A DNA stretch of 64,000 nucleotides from Ferrimonas lipolytica (GTDB lineage: Bacteria; Pseudomonadota; Gammaproteobacteria; Enterobacterales; Shewanellaceae), in the NCBI RefSeq assembly GCF_012295575.1, contig NZ_CP051180.1:2728001-2792000 (forward strand). Reading direction: 5' to 3'. Below are positions 37,175 to 46,886 of this stretch, in pieces. A model generated the notes under the pieces. It was not told the DNA's origin and made no database searches. It saw nothing but the letters and a program-made list of their open reading frames with translations. Position 1 is the first letter of the stretch. Each line of letters begins with the position of its first letter. The position numbers were made by a program, and so were the translations under genes.

Positions 37175-39583
37175 TTATAAGCCCAGCAGTTTCTCAAACC
37201 AATTTTTCTTATCCGGTTGCTCATCGTTAGTCGCTAATGCGCTACCTGAGCAGCCAGATGGCTCATTCCAACTGGCTTGATCGACCGGCACCTTAATTGC
37301 CCCACGACAACGTTTCGCTACCGCTTGGCCACCGCTGGCAAAATAACCGTCACTGACCTCGTACGGACGTACCATTACCAATGACAATGGCTCACGCTGC
37401 TCAAGGTAGCGCTGATAAAGCGGCAGGGCTGCTGAGCTGCCATAGAGCCCGGCAGCACTATTGTCGTCTCGGCCAACCCAAGTGACCACTACATCGCGGT
37501 CATCGAAGCCGGCAAACCACGCATCGCGGCCATCACTGGTGGTACCGGTTTTACCCGCTAACAGGATATTAGGGTACTGCTGGCCAAGGCGCTTTGCGGT
37601 ACCTCGCTGAACCACCTCGGTCAGCATGTAGTTAGTCAGCCACGCTGCATTCTCCGACAACACCTGCTGCGACGATGGTTGCTGTTCAACCAAACGATTG
37701 CCGTTACTGTCAGTAACATGACCAATGCTGTACAAACGACGATAACGGCCGCCATCGGCAAGGGTTTGGTACAGCTGTGCCATCTGATACGGGCTAGCAT
37801 CCATCGCCCCTAAAAAGGCCGATGGGTTGTTGTTAAAGCGTTGAGTCCAGCCAGCACGGGTTAGGGTGTCGTTAAGTGCGTCGATTCCCACTGCCATACC
37901 AAGGTTAACGGTCGGCACGTTAAGTGAGTTGATCATCGACTCTTTTAATGGCACCGTGCCACGATACTTCTTATCAACGTTTTGCGGCTGCCAACGTTGG
38001 CCATCGTTGCTCTTTAAACTGATAGGCGCATCCTTTAGGGGCGTCATCAGGTTAAATTGCTGCGGCTCACTCAATGCGGTCAGGTACAGCAGCGGCTTGA
38101 TCAGCGAGCCTATCGGTCGGTGCGCATCGGTGGCACGGTTAAAGCCTTTATAATTAGGCTCCTTATCGCCAACAACGGCCAACACCCCGCCTTGATAGCG
38201 ATCGACCACCACCATCGCCGCTTGCAGCTTATTGTCATCACGCTTGGCTGCCAGGGTCTTCATCCCCTCACGCACCGCGCGTTCCGCCGCTTGCTGAGCC
38301 AGCGGGTCCAAGGTGGTATATACCTTCAAGCCCGACTCATTCAAGGTTTCTGGACCAAATCGTTCGGTTAGCTCGCGCTGCATAACTGTGCGGAAGCCCG
38401 GCAATTTATGCCGTTGGCGCCAGTTAGGATCACGCAGATTAAGTGAGCTACTGGCAAGCTGATTGTATTGCGATGAAGAGAGGCTGCCCTGCTCCATCAT
38501 CAACTTGAGGATCAGGTCGCGCCGTTGTTGCGCCCGCTCAGGAAAACGCCAAGGATTGTAATAGCTTGGGCCTTTAACCAAGGCGACCAACATCGCCTGC
38601 TGGGCCATATCCAGTTCCGCGAGTGGCGTGCCAAAGTAATGCCAAGCCGCCAAGCCGACACCGTGCACTGCAATGGCACCATCTTGGCCCATATACACTT
38701 CGTTTAGATAGGCTTCGAGGATCTCATCTTTGCCGTATCGGGCATCAATAATCAGTGCCATCAAGGCTTCATTGGCTTTACGGACAATGGTTCGATCACG
38801 GGTTAAAAAGAAGTTCTTCGCCAACTGCTGGGTTAGGGTCGAGCCCCCCTGTACCGTCTTTCCCGCTTTGATGTTAGCAAAGGCTGCACGGGCGATGCCG
38901 CTGATAGAGATGCCATGATGACGGTAGAAATCTTGGTCCTCCGTTCGCAATAACGCGGTGACGAGCGGCTCTGGAATCTCGATCCGTGGCACAAATAGAC
39001 GATCTTCCCGTTCACCGGTGAGGATCCGATCCAGCAATAATGGCTCCAGCTGCAAAAAACCCAAATCTCGACCATCTTTGCTGCGCTGTACTTGCGCGAT
39101 TCGGTTGTCTTCGAAGTGCACCATTACCCGCATTGGCCCCTCATGGCCATTAGGACCATCAAAGGGGCGGCGATAGATCTGAATTCGAGTTTTAGCTACC
39201 GCGTATTCGCCCTCTTTGGCGGCTTTACCGGTATTACGATAGCCCAGCAGTGCCAGCTCTTTTTTTAACTGGCTATGGGTGATTGGTGCTCCAGGAAAAA
39301 GCGACATTGGTCGAGCGTAAATCTGTGCCGGTAGATACCAACGCTGCCCCTCAAACTTTTGCGCAATCAAGCCATCAAGGTAGATCCCGTAGATCACCAG
39401 CGCACTGAAGACCACCAGCCCCACCTTCCAACACAGGCTCCACATCCGCTTTAGCCAACTTGGTTTGCCGGCTTTCGCTTTGGTGGGTCGCTTTTTTGCT
39501 GGTGTCCTTTTCGCCGGTGCGCGTTTGCGTGGCGCAGCCTTTTTCGGCGGGGTTGGATTGCTGTTGGTTGGACGCTTTGCCAT
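37175..39583 (-). CDS. mrcB: Penicillin-binding protein 1B
   Basis: The 802-residue bifunctional enzyme polymerises and cross-links peptidoglycan. A lysine/proline/alanine-rich cytoplasmic tail (about residues 1-45) precedes one membrane helix (VGLVVFSALVIYGIYL). A UB2H-like region, the GT51 glycosyltransferase (EDQDFYRHHGISISGIARA, GGSTLTQQLAKNFFL) and the transpeptidase follow. Transpeptidase motifs are SLIK (catalytic Ser), SLN and KTGTT. The start overlaps the hrpB stop by one base, so the two genes are probably cotranscribed. Confidence 0.96.
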   Translation of the reverse strand: MAKRPTNSNPTPPKKAAPRKRAPAKRTPAKKRPTKAKAGKPSWLKRMWSLCWKVGLVVFSALVIYGIYLDGLIAQKFEGQRWYLPAQIYARPMSLFPGAPITHSQLKKELALLGYRNTGKAAKEGEYAVAKTRIQIYRRPFDGPNGHEGPMRVMVHFEDNRIAQVQRSKDGRDLGFLQLEPLLLDRILTGEREDRLFVPRIEIPEPLVTALLRTEDQDFYRHHGISISGIARAAFANIKAGKTVQGGSTLTQQLAKNFFLTRDRTIVRKANEALMALIIDARYGKDEILEAYLNEVYMGQDGAIAVHGVGLAAWHYFGTPLAELDMAQQAMLVALVKGPSYYNPWRFPERAQQRRDLILKLMMEQGSLSSSQYNQLASSSLNLRDPNWRQRHKLPGFRTVMQRELTERFGPETLNESGLKVYTTLDPLAQQAAERAVREGMKTLAAKRDDNKLQAAMVVVDRYQGGVLAVVGDKEPNYKGFNRATDAHRPIGSLIKPLLYLTALSEPQQFNLMTPLKDAPISLKSNDGQRWQPQNVDKKYRGTVPLKESMINSLNVPTVNLGMAVGIDALNDTLTRAGWTQRFNNNPSAFLGAMDASPYQMAQLYQTLADGGRYRRLYSIGHVTDSNGNRLVEQQPSSQQVLSENAAWLTNYMLTEVVQRGTAKRLGQQYPNILLAGKTGTTSDGRDAWFAGFDDRDVVVTWVGRDDNSAAGLYGSSAALPLYQRYLEQREPLSLVMVRPYEVSDGYFASGGQAVAKRCRGAIKVPVDQASWNEPSGCSGSALATNDEQPDKKNWFEKLLGL

Positions 39584-42051
39584 TAACTGTACTTCTTCAC
39601 TTTTCTGGTCGGTAAGGTGTTAGCCGGATCATCAGGCCATAGGTGCTTGGGATAGCGCCCTTTCATCTCTTTTTTAACTTCCTGCCACGCTCCTTGCCAA
39701 AAACCCGCCAGATCTTCGGTGATCTGCAGTGGCCGACGGGCAGGAGAAAGCAGCTCTAAGGTTACCGGTAACTGGCCGCGGGCCAGCCTTGGCGTATCGC
39801 TTTGGCCATAAATTTCTTGCACCCGTACTGCCAATTTAACACCGTCGGCATGGTAGTTAAGGGTAAGCGTTGAGCCGGTTGGCACCGTCAACTGCTCTGG
39901 TAACTCATTGGTCAACAACTGCTGTTGCGAGTACTCTACTTGATTGAGCAACAAGGTATACAGATCCAGCTTGGCTAATTCGGCAAACTTACTCATCCCA
40001 GCCAAGTAGGGCGACAGCCAATCATCCAGATTATCGAGTAAGCCGCCATCGCTGAGATCCGGCCACGCTTCATTGCTCATCAACTTGGCCGCCAGCGCCA
40101 CCCGCAAACGTAAATTTTGGCTGCGCTGGTTGAACCCCAAGCAGGACAACCCACGGCGTCTCACCTCATGCAACAACGCTTGCTGCTTATCGGCAGCACT
40201 GATGTCGGTTAAACGCTTACGAGCCAACACCAATGCACCGAGTTGAGTTTGCAACTCGGCTTTTAAGGCGCCGCTGTGACGGTCAAATTCAACCTGACGG
40301 CGCTGAACAAATAGATGTGGTGCTATCGCCTCTAAGCTATCACTATGCAGCTCAGCCGCTAAGTGAATGATGCCATCGCTACGACCTTCACGCTCATTCA
40401 TAGTGGCGATAACCAACAAGCGATGGCCGCTTAAGGCATCGCCTTCATTCAAGCTGGCACCACTGCCATTGGCCAGCTGATAGCGCAAGCCGTTATCCCG
40501 ACACAGCGCAATGCGATCCGGGAAGGCTAATGCCAACAGCGTACCGGCTTCACTGTGGTGTGCTGCTTGTTGTGCAAACTTACCCTGAAGTTGGCCACGC
40601 CACTTTTGCGCTAATTGACCATGACGACCACTCTTAGCTGCATCAATGCGGCGGCCAATATCAGCACCGATGTGACGGCCACGCAGTGGGTCGCCCTCCT
40701 CCACAATCGCCGCCAGCAGCGCCGCTAACGCCACCAAGCCGCGACCATGCCCGGCCTGTTCCAGCTCAGCAGCTTTACACAGCATCAACCCCATCCGAGG
40801 ATCGGCACCTAACTCATGCACTTGTCGCCCTAAGCCAGTCAATTGGCCACGGTCATCAAGCAGAGCCAACTGCTGCAGAAGCTGCGCACTTTGTTGCAAT
40901 GCTGGTTGTGGCGGAGAGGTTAACCATTGCAGCTCATCAGCGCCACTGCCCCACGCTGCTAGCTCTAGCTGCAAGCTGGTCAGATCGGCGCGATTGATCT
41001 CTGCACTATCCGCCTCAGCTAGGCCGTGCTGCATCGATTCGCTCCACAGCCGCACACAATGGCCGGGCATCAAACGTCCGGCACGCCCAGCACGTTGGGC
41101 GGCATTGGCTTTACTGATCCGTGCGGTTTGCAGTCGCGACAAGCCGTTACGCAAGTTAATGCTGGCGCGGCGCTGCCAGCCGGAATCCACCACCACCGAG
41201 ATCCCATCGATAGTCAGACTCGACTCTGCAATATTGGTCGCCAGCACCACTTTGCGTTTACCTTTTGGCGGAGGCTGTACCGCCGCATCTTGCTCTGCAC
41301 CGCTTAGCTGACCATACAGTGGGCACAGCAACACATCGTCACTGACCGTGGATTGCAGCTGTTCATGGGCGCGGCGGATCTCAGCCATACCTGGTAAAAA
41401 CACCAAAATATTACCATGGCGCTGCCGCAACTGCCGTTGCACCTGAGTAACCAATTCTCCCAACCATGGCACCCCGTTGCTGGGACTAACATGCTCGATA
41501 GTGACCGGGTAGCTCCGTCCCTGACTTTCCAGCAAGGCCGCATTTGGCAACAATTGCGCCAGTGGTTGGCCTTCTAAGGTGGCCGACATCAGCATAATTT
41601 GCAGATCGTCCCGCAGGCTCGACTGCACCTCTAACGTCAGCGCTAAGGCCAGATCAGTTGCTAGGTGACGCTCGTGCACCTCATCAAACAGCACCATGGC
41701 GATACCATCGAGTTCTGGGTCTTGTTGAATCAAACGGGTCAGTACGCCTTCGGTGATGACCTCGAGCTTGGTATGCGCCGAAACCTTAGACTCGCCCCGC
41801 ACTCGTAAACCAATGGTTTGGCCAACGGTTTCACCCAAACTGCTGGCCAGCCGCCGCGCGATCATCCTTGCCGCTAAGCGCCGAGGCTCCAACAACAGGA
41901 TTTTTCCATCGATTTCATTCCACTGACTTAACGCCAGCGGCAGCGCCGTGGATTTACCTGCACCGGTCGGAGCTTGTAGAATGATCTGATTGTGGCTTGA
42001 TAGCGTGGTGCGGATCGGTTCAAACAGATCCTCAATGGGCAGTCTCGACAA
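39583..42051 (-). CDS. hrpB: ATP-dependent helicase HrpB
   Basis: The 822-residue DExH-box helicase has Walker A APTGAGKST (27-35), DEVHERHLATDLAL, motif III SATLEG, and C-terminal helicase motifs (TNIAESSLTIDGI, QRAGRAGR). The HrpB-specific C-terminal domain is complete. The exact role, probably in RNA metabolism, is unclear. It is divergent from thpR (90 bp apart) and just upstream of mrcB, the order found in Enterobacteria and Shewanella. Confidence 0.95.
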   Translation of the reverse strand: MSRLPIEDLFEPIRTTLSSHNQIILQAPTGAGKSTALPLALSQWNEIDGKILLLEPRRLAARMIARRLASSLGETVGQTIGLRVRGESKVSAHTKLEVITEGVLTRLIQQDPELDGIAMVLFDEVHERHLATDLALALTLEVQSSLRDDLQIMLMSATLEGQPLAQLLPNAALLESQGRSYPVTIEHVSPSNGVPWLGELVTQVQRQLRQRHGNILVFLPGMAEIRRAHEQLQSTVSDDVLLCPLYGQLSGAEQDAAVQPPPKGKRKVVLATNIAESSLTIDGISVVVDSGWQRRASINLRNGLSRLQTARISKANAAQRAGRAGRLMPGHCVRLWSESMQHGLAEADSAEINRADLTSLQLELAAWGSGADELQWLTSPPQPALQQSAQLLQQLALLDDRGQLTGLGRQVHELGADPRMGLMLCKAAELEQAGHGRGLVALAALLAAIVEEGDPLRGRHIGADIGRRIDAAKSGRHGQLAQKWRGQLQGKFAQQAAHHSEAGTLLALAFPDRIALCRDNGLRYQLANGSGASLNEGDALSGHRLLVIATMNEREGRSDGIIHLAAELHSDSLEAIAPHLFVQRRQVEFDRHSGALKAELQTQLGALVLARKRLTDISAADKQQALLHEVRRRGLSCLGFNQRSQNLRLRVALAAKLMSNEAWPDLSDGGLLDNLDDWLSPYLAGMSKFAELAKLDLYTLLLNQVEYSQQQLLTNELPEQLTVPTGSTLTLNYHADGVKLAVRVQEIYGQSDTPRLARGQLPVTLELLSPARRPLQITEDLAGFWQGAWQEVKKEMKGRYPKHLWPDDPANTLPTRKVKKYS

Positions 42052-42140
42052 CGGCTATGGCTCGCAGCAGTGATAATAGAATCCGACAGTTTACCGCACT
42101 GACAGGTAATATCAGCATACCAACATGAGTTAGGAGCCTA

Positions 42141-42662
42141 ATGGCTAACCGTTTGTTCTTCGCTGTGCCGGTTCCGCGCAGCCAACAGTTACCGCTATTG
42201 CGGTTACAAACCCAGCTGGAGGGCGCTGGCCGGCCGGTTTTAGCCAGTAACTTCCATATTACTTTGGCGTTTCTTGGTAATGTCTGCGCCGCAGCGCAAC
42301 AACAGCTCCTACAACGGTGGCAAGGGTTATCCCTACCACCGTGCCAACTGTCGTTGAATCAACTGCAGCTATGGCCCAAGGCCCAAGTGCTTGCGCTAAC
42401 CAGCAATGAGTGTCCAACGCCGTTATATCAACTTGCTGGGGCATTACAACGAGACGCAGCCAAACACGGTTTACACCAAAGTCAGCACGGCTTTCGGCCA
42501 CATCTGACCCTGTTTCGAGGGGCGCAACAATCGCCACTGGCAACGCAACATCTCCAACAACCCATCCTTATCAACTGCAACGAAGTGCAGTTGATGATCT
42601 CCGAACAAACTCCAGCAGGAGTGAGTTACCAACCAATAAAACGGTGGCAGTGTTATGAGTGA
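42141..42662 (+). CDS. thpR: RNA 2',3'-cyclic phosphodiesterase (2H family)
   Basis: The 173-residue enzyme opens 2',3'-cyclic phosphates. The two HxT motifs that define the fold are H39-I-T41 (NFHITLAFLG) and H121-L-T123 (FRPHLTLFRG). It overlaps the next small gene by 8 bp, suggesting coupled translation. Confidence 0.93.
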   Translation: MANRLFFAVPVPRSQQLPLLRLQTQLEGAGRPVLASNFHITLAFLGNVCAAAQQQLLQRWQGLSLPPCQLSLNQLQLWPKAQVLALTSNECPTPLYQLAGALQRDAAKHGLHQSQHGFRPHLTLFRGAQQSPLATQHLQQPILINCNEVQLMISEQTPAGVSYQPIKRWQCYE

Positions 42663-42918
42663 GTCCGGCGAATTACGCCTACTGGGAAGCCGTTTGTGGC
42701 TAGGCGCTAAATTTGGGCTGGCGTTTGCGCTGCTGATGCTAGCGTTATTGACCATCTACGAACTGATAACCACGCCTGACGGCATCTACTTTAGCAATCA
42801 GGGAGTGCAGTGGTTACAAATTGGCGAGTATCTACTGAGTTGGGGCCCACCGTTGATCGCGCTTAATGTCATTGTTGGTGCACTGCACTATTGCCGCGCC
42901 CCACATGAAGGTAATTAG
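42655..42918 (+). CDS. Small two-helix membrane protein
   Basis: The 87-residue product has two membrane segments (LGAKFGLAFALLMLALLTIYEL and LSWGPPLIALNVIVGALHY) joined by a soluble loop. The ATG lies inside the end of thpR, with AGTGTT upstream rather than a strong ribosome site, so translation is probably coupled. I do not recognise a family. A MITE fragment begins four bases after the stop. Confidence 0.7.
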   Translation: MSESGELRLLGSRLWLGAKFGLAFALLMLALLTIYELITTPDGIYFSNQGVQWLQIGEYLLSWGPPLIALNVIVGALHYCRAPHEGN

Positions 42919-42922
42919 TTAA

Positions 42923-42996
42923 GGCTGTGGACCAATTAAGTGTTGTTCTTTCCAATGCTGCTAAAGCATTGGCTAGGCGAGTCGCGATACAAAGGG
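42923..42996 (-). mobile_element. MITE-like element, copy 6 (74-bp fragment of the right end)
   Basis: It starts with GGCTGTGGACCAATTAAG, the right inverted repeat read in reverse, and matches the family as far as ACAAAGGGG before diverging. The other end and the core are missing. Confidence 0.72.
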
Positions 42997-43057
42997 GCGA
43001 AGAGAAGCAGTTGCAAGAGCGCATTCGCCACAATCTCTTCAAGCATTGAATCAAAAC

Positions 43058-43087
43058 AACAACGCCACCCCAATGGGTGGCGTTGTT
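43058..43087. terminator. Terminator of pepB (bidirectional)
   Basis: AACAACGCCACCC and GGGTGGCGTTGTT form a 13-bp stem around CAAT, 28 bases past the pepB stop on the minus strand. A- and T-rich bases lie on both sides. Confidence 0.85.
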
Positions 43088-43114
43088 TATTCCCGCGACT
43101 GCAGGGGCAGCGTT

Positions 43115-44389
43115 TTAATCTTGTAGCAAAAGGTTGGTCACCGTCATCAACCCAAGCGCGGTAGCGCCATCGTGATGCATGCTATTGCCACCCTCAGAGT
43201 AAACCCCAGCCAGATCCAAATGGATCCAACCTTTTGCTGGTGCACCAGCAAATCGACTTAAGAAACCCGCCGCATTGGAAGCACCACCGGCACCGCCACC
43301 TTTTTGGGTGGTGCTGTTGGCAGTATCGGCAAATGAAGATGGGCACTTATTGGCATGAAATGGCGCCAATGGCAAACGCCACAAGCCTTCATCACCGGCA
43401 GCTGCCGCAGCCAAGGCGTCGCTTGCCGCTTGGTCGTCAACGGTAAACAGGGCGTTATAATCGCCACCAACGGCGGTCATCGCGGCGCCGGTTAAAGTCG
43501 CTGCATCGATAATGCGCTCGGCACCGGCTTCATTGGCGGCAATGAGGCCATCAGCTAACACCAAGCGCCCCTCGGCATCAGTATTAACGATCTCAACGCT
43601 GGTACCATTTTTGTAGTGAAGGATGTCGCCGAGCTTGTAGGCGTGACCGGAAACCAAGTTCTCTGCACAACATAGAAACAGTTTAACGCGCTTGTTTAAG
43701 CCGCTACGGATCGCCAGTTTCAAAGCCGCAGCAACGGTAGCTGCCCCACCCATGTCGCACTTCATGCTCACCATGCTAGCAGAAGGCTTCAACGAGTAAC
43801 CGCCGGAATCAAAGGTGATTCCCTTACCAACCAACGCAATCGCTACCGGCGCATCGTGGTCGCCAGTTGGGTTGTAGTCCAACTCCAACATGACTGGTGG
43901 ACGAACGCTGCCACGACCAACGCCATGAATACCAACCCAACCTGCGGTCAGCAGTGCATCGCCAACGATACGTTTGGTGGTAATGTGCGCCGGAGCCACC
44001 GCGCATAAACGCTCGGCCACCTCATCCGCTAGCACTTCTGGGCTGAGTGCCTCAGGGCTGGCATGGATAAGCGACTTCAACCACAGCGCGGCATCACGAC
44101 GAGCATCTAAGGCTTCGTTGTCGTTGGCCCACTCAATGTTACCGCCATCCATAGTGCCACCAAAGCCAGCAGCGAAGCGCCACTGCTGAGCTTGAGTCCA
44201 CTCCCCGGTTAAGCTAACGGAGTTGATCCCCTGCTGAGTTAACTTACGCGCCGCCGCTTGGATTTGGCGAGCTTGATCGCCATCGCTTAAATGGATCTGA
44301 GCGCCGTCTGCCGCAAAACTTACAGTGGCGCTCCCCCACTGTGCTGCTGCGGGTTGCTGGCTCAAACTCACTTTCATTGCCTGGGTCAT
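43115..44389 (-). CDS. pepB: Aminopeptidase B (leucyl aminopeptidase family M17)
   Basis: The 424-residue cytoplasmic metallopeptidase releases N-terminal amino acids. The M17 signature NTDAEGRLVLADGL is intact, as are the metal and substrate blocks GKGITFDSGGYSLKPSASM and KCDMGGAATVAAAL. AAGGAG seven bases before the ATG at 44389 decides the start; the in-frame start at 44449 lacks one. Length matches E. coli PepB (427) rather than PepA (503). Confidence 0.92.
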   Translation of the reverse strand: MTQAMKVSLSQQPAAAQWGSATVSFAADGAQIHLSDGDQARQIQAAARKLTQQGINSVSLTGEWTQAQQWRFAAGFGGTMDGGNIEWANDNEALDARRDAALWLKSLIHASPEALSPEVLADEVAERLCAVAPAHITTKRIVGDALLTAGWVGIHGVGRGSVRPPVMLELDYNPTGDHDAPVAIALVGKGITFDSGGYSLKPSASMVSMKCDMGGAATVAAALKLAIRSGLNKRVKLFLCCAENLVSGHAYKLGDILHYKNGTSVEIVNTDAEGRLVLADGLIAANEAGAERIIDAATLTGAAMTAVGGDYNALFTVDDQAASDALAAAAAGDEGLWRLPLAPFHANKCPSSFADTANSTTQKGGGAGGASNAAGFLSRFAGAPAKGWIHLDLAGVYSEGGNSMHHDGATALGLMTVTNLLLQD

Positions 44390-44521
44390 CTCTATTCTCC
44401 TTGATTTATCACTGAGTAATGCGGTGATATGTGGCGCCGAGTGTATCACTTACTGCCCGTTTTTTGATGCCGCGCTCATATGTGACTAAATCACCAAAGA
44501 CCAAGTCGAGACAAAAAGCCG

Positions 44522-45229
44522 ATGAAGTTCGAACCGAAATTAGAGTCCGCCCGTTTAATTAAACGTTACAAACGATTTTTGGCTGACATTGAGTTAGCGA
44601 ATGGCACTCAGATAACCATCCACTGCCCCAATACCGGCGCCATGACCGGCTGTGCAGAACCCGGCTGGCGGGTGCATTATTCCGACTCCAACAACCCGAA
44701 GCGGAAGTATCGCCACACTTGGGAGTGGGTTGAAAACGGCCAAGGCGATGCGATTGTGGTTAATACCGGCCGCGCCAACTATCTGGCTGAGGAAGCGTTA
44801 ACAAACAAGCTCATTCCTCAACTGGCTGGCTACAACTCTATCAAACGTGAGGTTAAATATGGTCAAGAAAACAGCCGTATTGATCTTCTTTTGCAAAACA
44901 GTGATCTGTGCGATTGCTATGTAGAGGTTAAAAACGTCACATTACTGGCCGAAGATGGCCAAGGTTATTTTCCAGATGCGGTGACCACCCGTGGTCAGAA
45001 GCATTTGCGCGAATTAATGTCGATGGTGGCGCAAGGCAGTCGCGCCTGCATCCTATTTGTGGTGGCTCATAGTGGCATAACCAAAGTAACGCCCGCTGAG
45101 CACATCGATCCAAAATACGCACAACTTTGCCGCGACGCTGTCGCTGGAGGGGTCGAATTTTATGCAGTTAGCGCCCATGCACACAGTGAGGGCATTAGCC
45201 TAATTGAGCCAATTGATGTAATGATATAA
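44522..45229 (+). CDS. sfsA: DNA/RNA nuclease SfsA
   Basis: The 235-residue protein has the SfsA signature blocks CPNTGAMTGCAEPG, TGRANYLAEEAL, SRIDLLL and YVEVKNVTL, the last two forming a PD-(D/E)xK-like nuclease core. It was first described as a sugar-fermentation stimulation protein. It lies 171 bp before dksA as in Enterobacteria and Shewanella. Confidence 0.95.
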   Translation: MKFEPKLESARLIKRYKRFLADIELANGTQITIHCPNTGAMTGCAEPGWRVHYSDSNNPKRKYRHTWEWVENGQGDAIVVNTGRANYLAEEALTNKLIPQLAGYNSIKREVKYGQENSRIDLLLQNSDLCDCYVEVKNVTLLAEDGQGYFPDAVTTRGQKHLRELMSMVAQGSRACILFVVAHSGITKVTPAEHIDPKYAQLCRDAVAGGVEFYAVSAHAHSEGISLIEPIDVMI

Positions 45230-45400
45230 ACCGTTTATTCAGTTATTTGCGCTCAGTTGAAGTCGGCAGGATTAGGGGATTTGTTCAGTTTTCACCGAAC
45301 AATGCTATTTTTGTCGATTGCGCATTTGCAAACCTTCTGGTATAGATAGCGCCCGAATTTAGAGAACTGCCTCTCGTATATAGTAAACAGGAGACGCCTG

Positions 45401-45847
45401 ATGCCGCAGGGCAAGACCAAAAAAATCGGCGTATTGGCATACGCCAACGTGGAGCCTTACCAGGAAAAAGCTGGTGAGGAGTACATGAACGAGACGCAAT
45501 TAGCTCACTTCAAAACCATCTTGGAAGCTTGGCGCTCCCAGTTGCGTGAGGAAGTAGACCGCACCTTGCACCATATGCAAGATGAAGCAGCTAATTTCCC
45601 AGATCCGGTTGACCGCGCAGCTCAAGAAGAGGAATTCAGCCTCGAATTGCGTACCCGCGACCGCGAACGTAAGTTAATCAAGAAGATCGAAAAGACCTTG
45701 GTTAAAGTGCAAGAAGATGACTTCGGTTTCTGTGATTCTTGCGGTATTGAGATTGGCATCCGCCGCTTAGAAGCGCGTCCTACTGCTGATCAATGTATCG
45801 ACTGTAAGACTCTGGCAGAGATCAAAGAGAAGCAGCTGGTCGGTTAA
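45401..45847 (+). CDS. dksA: RNA polymerase-binding transcription factor DksA
   Basis: The 148-residue protein acts with ppGpp in the secondary channel of RNA polymerase. The coiled coil carries the acidic tip DPVDRA, and the C4 zinc finger is CDSCG with CIDC. The length matches E. coli DksA (151). CAGGAG precedes the ATG. A strong hairpin follows the stop. Confidence 0.97.
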   Translation: MPQGKTKKIGVLAYANVEPYQEKAGEEYMNETQLAHFKTILEAWRSQLREEVDRTLHHMQDEAANFPDPVDRAAQEEEFSLELRTRDRERKLIKKIEKTLVKVQEDDFGFCDSCGIEIGIRRLEARPTADQCIDCKTLAEIKEKQLVG

Positions 45848-45858
45848 GCCGCCGCTGT

Positions 45859-45881
45859 GCGGGAGAGTCTAACTCTCCCGC
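45859..45881 (+). terminator. Hairpin between dksA and gluQ
   Basis: GCGGGAGAGT and ACTCTCCCGC form a perfect 10-bp stem with a 3-base loop, but only CCTCATCCTT follows. It probably trims or partly terminates the dksA transcript and lies in the gluQ leader. Confidence 0.6.
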
Positions 45882-45907
45882 CCTCATCCTTAACTTTGCC
45901 TTCCTTG

Positions 45908-46786
45908 ATGCCTGCTTACGTAGGACGTTTCGCTCCCTCCCCGTCTGGACCACTTCATTTTGGCTCACTGCTTGCCGCAGTTGGCAGCTATTTGCGTGCC
46001 CGTAATTTGGGTGGCCAATGGCTGGTGCGAATGGAGGACATCGATCCACCAAGGGAGGTGCCCGGTGCCGCAACCACCATATTGCACCAACTGGAGCAGT
46101 ATGGTTTGCACTGGGATGGCTCGGTTCGATACCAAAGCCAGCAAAACGAACGCTATGAAGCGATACTAGCCCAGTTGTATGAGCAACGGCTGAGCTACCA
46201 TTGCGACTGCCCCCGAAAACGGATCAAAGCCGTGGGTGGCATTTACGACCGTCATTGTCGTAACTTAGCTAAACCAGCTGAGGATTGTGCGGTTCGGTTG
46301 GTTAATCAACATGGCTGCCATCAATTTAATGATCTGTTGCTAGGTCAGATTGAAACCGACAGTGCCTTCGCCAGCGAAGACTTTATATTAAAGCGCCGTG
46401 ATGGGCTGTATGCATATCAACTTGCTGTGGTTGTTGATGACCACGACCAAGGCATCACTGAGATAGTGCGTGGTAATGACTTGCTCGAACCGACGGTTCG
46501 ACAGATCTCGCTCTATCACACGCTTAACTGGCAAACACCGTCGTTTCTGCATTTGCCATTGGCCATCAATGTCGATGGCAACAAGCTATCCAAGCAGAAT
46601 CATGCGCCAGCGCTGGATAGCACCAATGTCAGCCATACCATGGCGACTGCACTAGATTTATTAGGGCAACCATTGCCTGCCGAGCTAAATAAGGCTCCAG
46701 TAGCGGAGCAACTGAACTATGCCGTCGCTGCTTTTGAGTTAACTAGAGTACCGACAACACGCCAATTGGCCGCGCCGTGCCGATGA
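45908..46786 (+). CDS. gluQ: Glutamyl-Q tRNA(Asp) synthetase
   Basis: GluQRS attaches glutamate to the queuosine base of tRNA(Asp). The 292-residue product has the opening [21 protein letters not shown] (HIGH-like HFGS), a zinc-binding set beginning CDCPRKR and ending DRHC, and KLSKQNH as the KMSKS equivalent. It lacks an anticodon-binding domain, as expected. ATG 45908 aligns with the family; an in-frame GTG at 45857 would start inside the dksA hairpin. The ribosome site is weak, consistent with low expression behind dksA. Confidence 0.94.
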   Translation: MPAYVGRFAPSPSGPLHFGSLLAAVGSYLRARNLGGQWLVRMEDIDPPREVPGAATTILHQLEQYGLHWDGSVRYQSQQNERYEAILAQLYEQRLSYHCDCPRKRIKAVGGIYDRHCRNLAKPAEDCAVRLVNQHGCHQFNDLLLGQIETDSAFASEDFILKRRDGLYAYQLAVVVDDHDQGITEIVRGNDLLEPTVRQISLYHTLNWQTPSFLHLPLAINVDGNKLSKQNHAPALDSTNVSHTMATALDLLGQPLPAELNKAPVAEQLNYAVAAFELTRVPTTRQLAAPCR

Positions 46787-46886
46787 TAACGGTTTATCAT
46801 TTAACCAACCTTGGTATATCATTGCGCGCCAGAACAGTAGGGTTGAGTAAGCTCAGCCAAATCACCCAAATTCAACGAGGTGTACC

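Noticed and set aside
42259-42543. Minus-strand open frame across thpR
   Set aside because: Shadow of thpR, which has both HxT motifs; no independent support.
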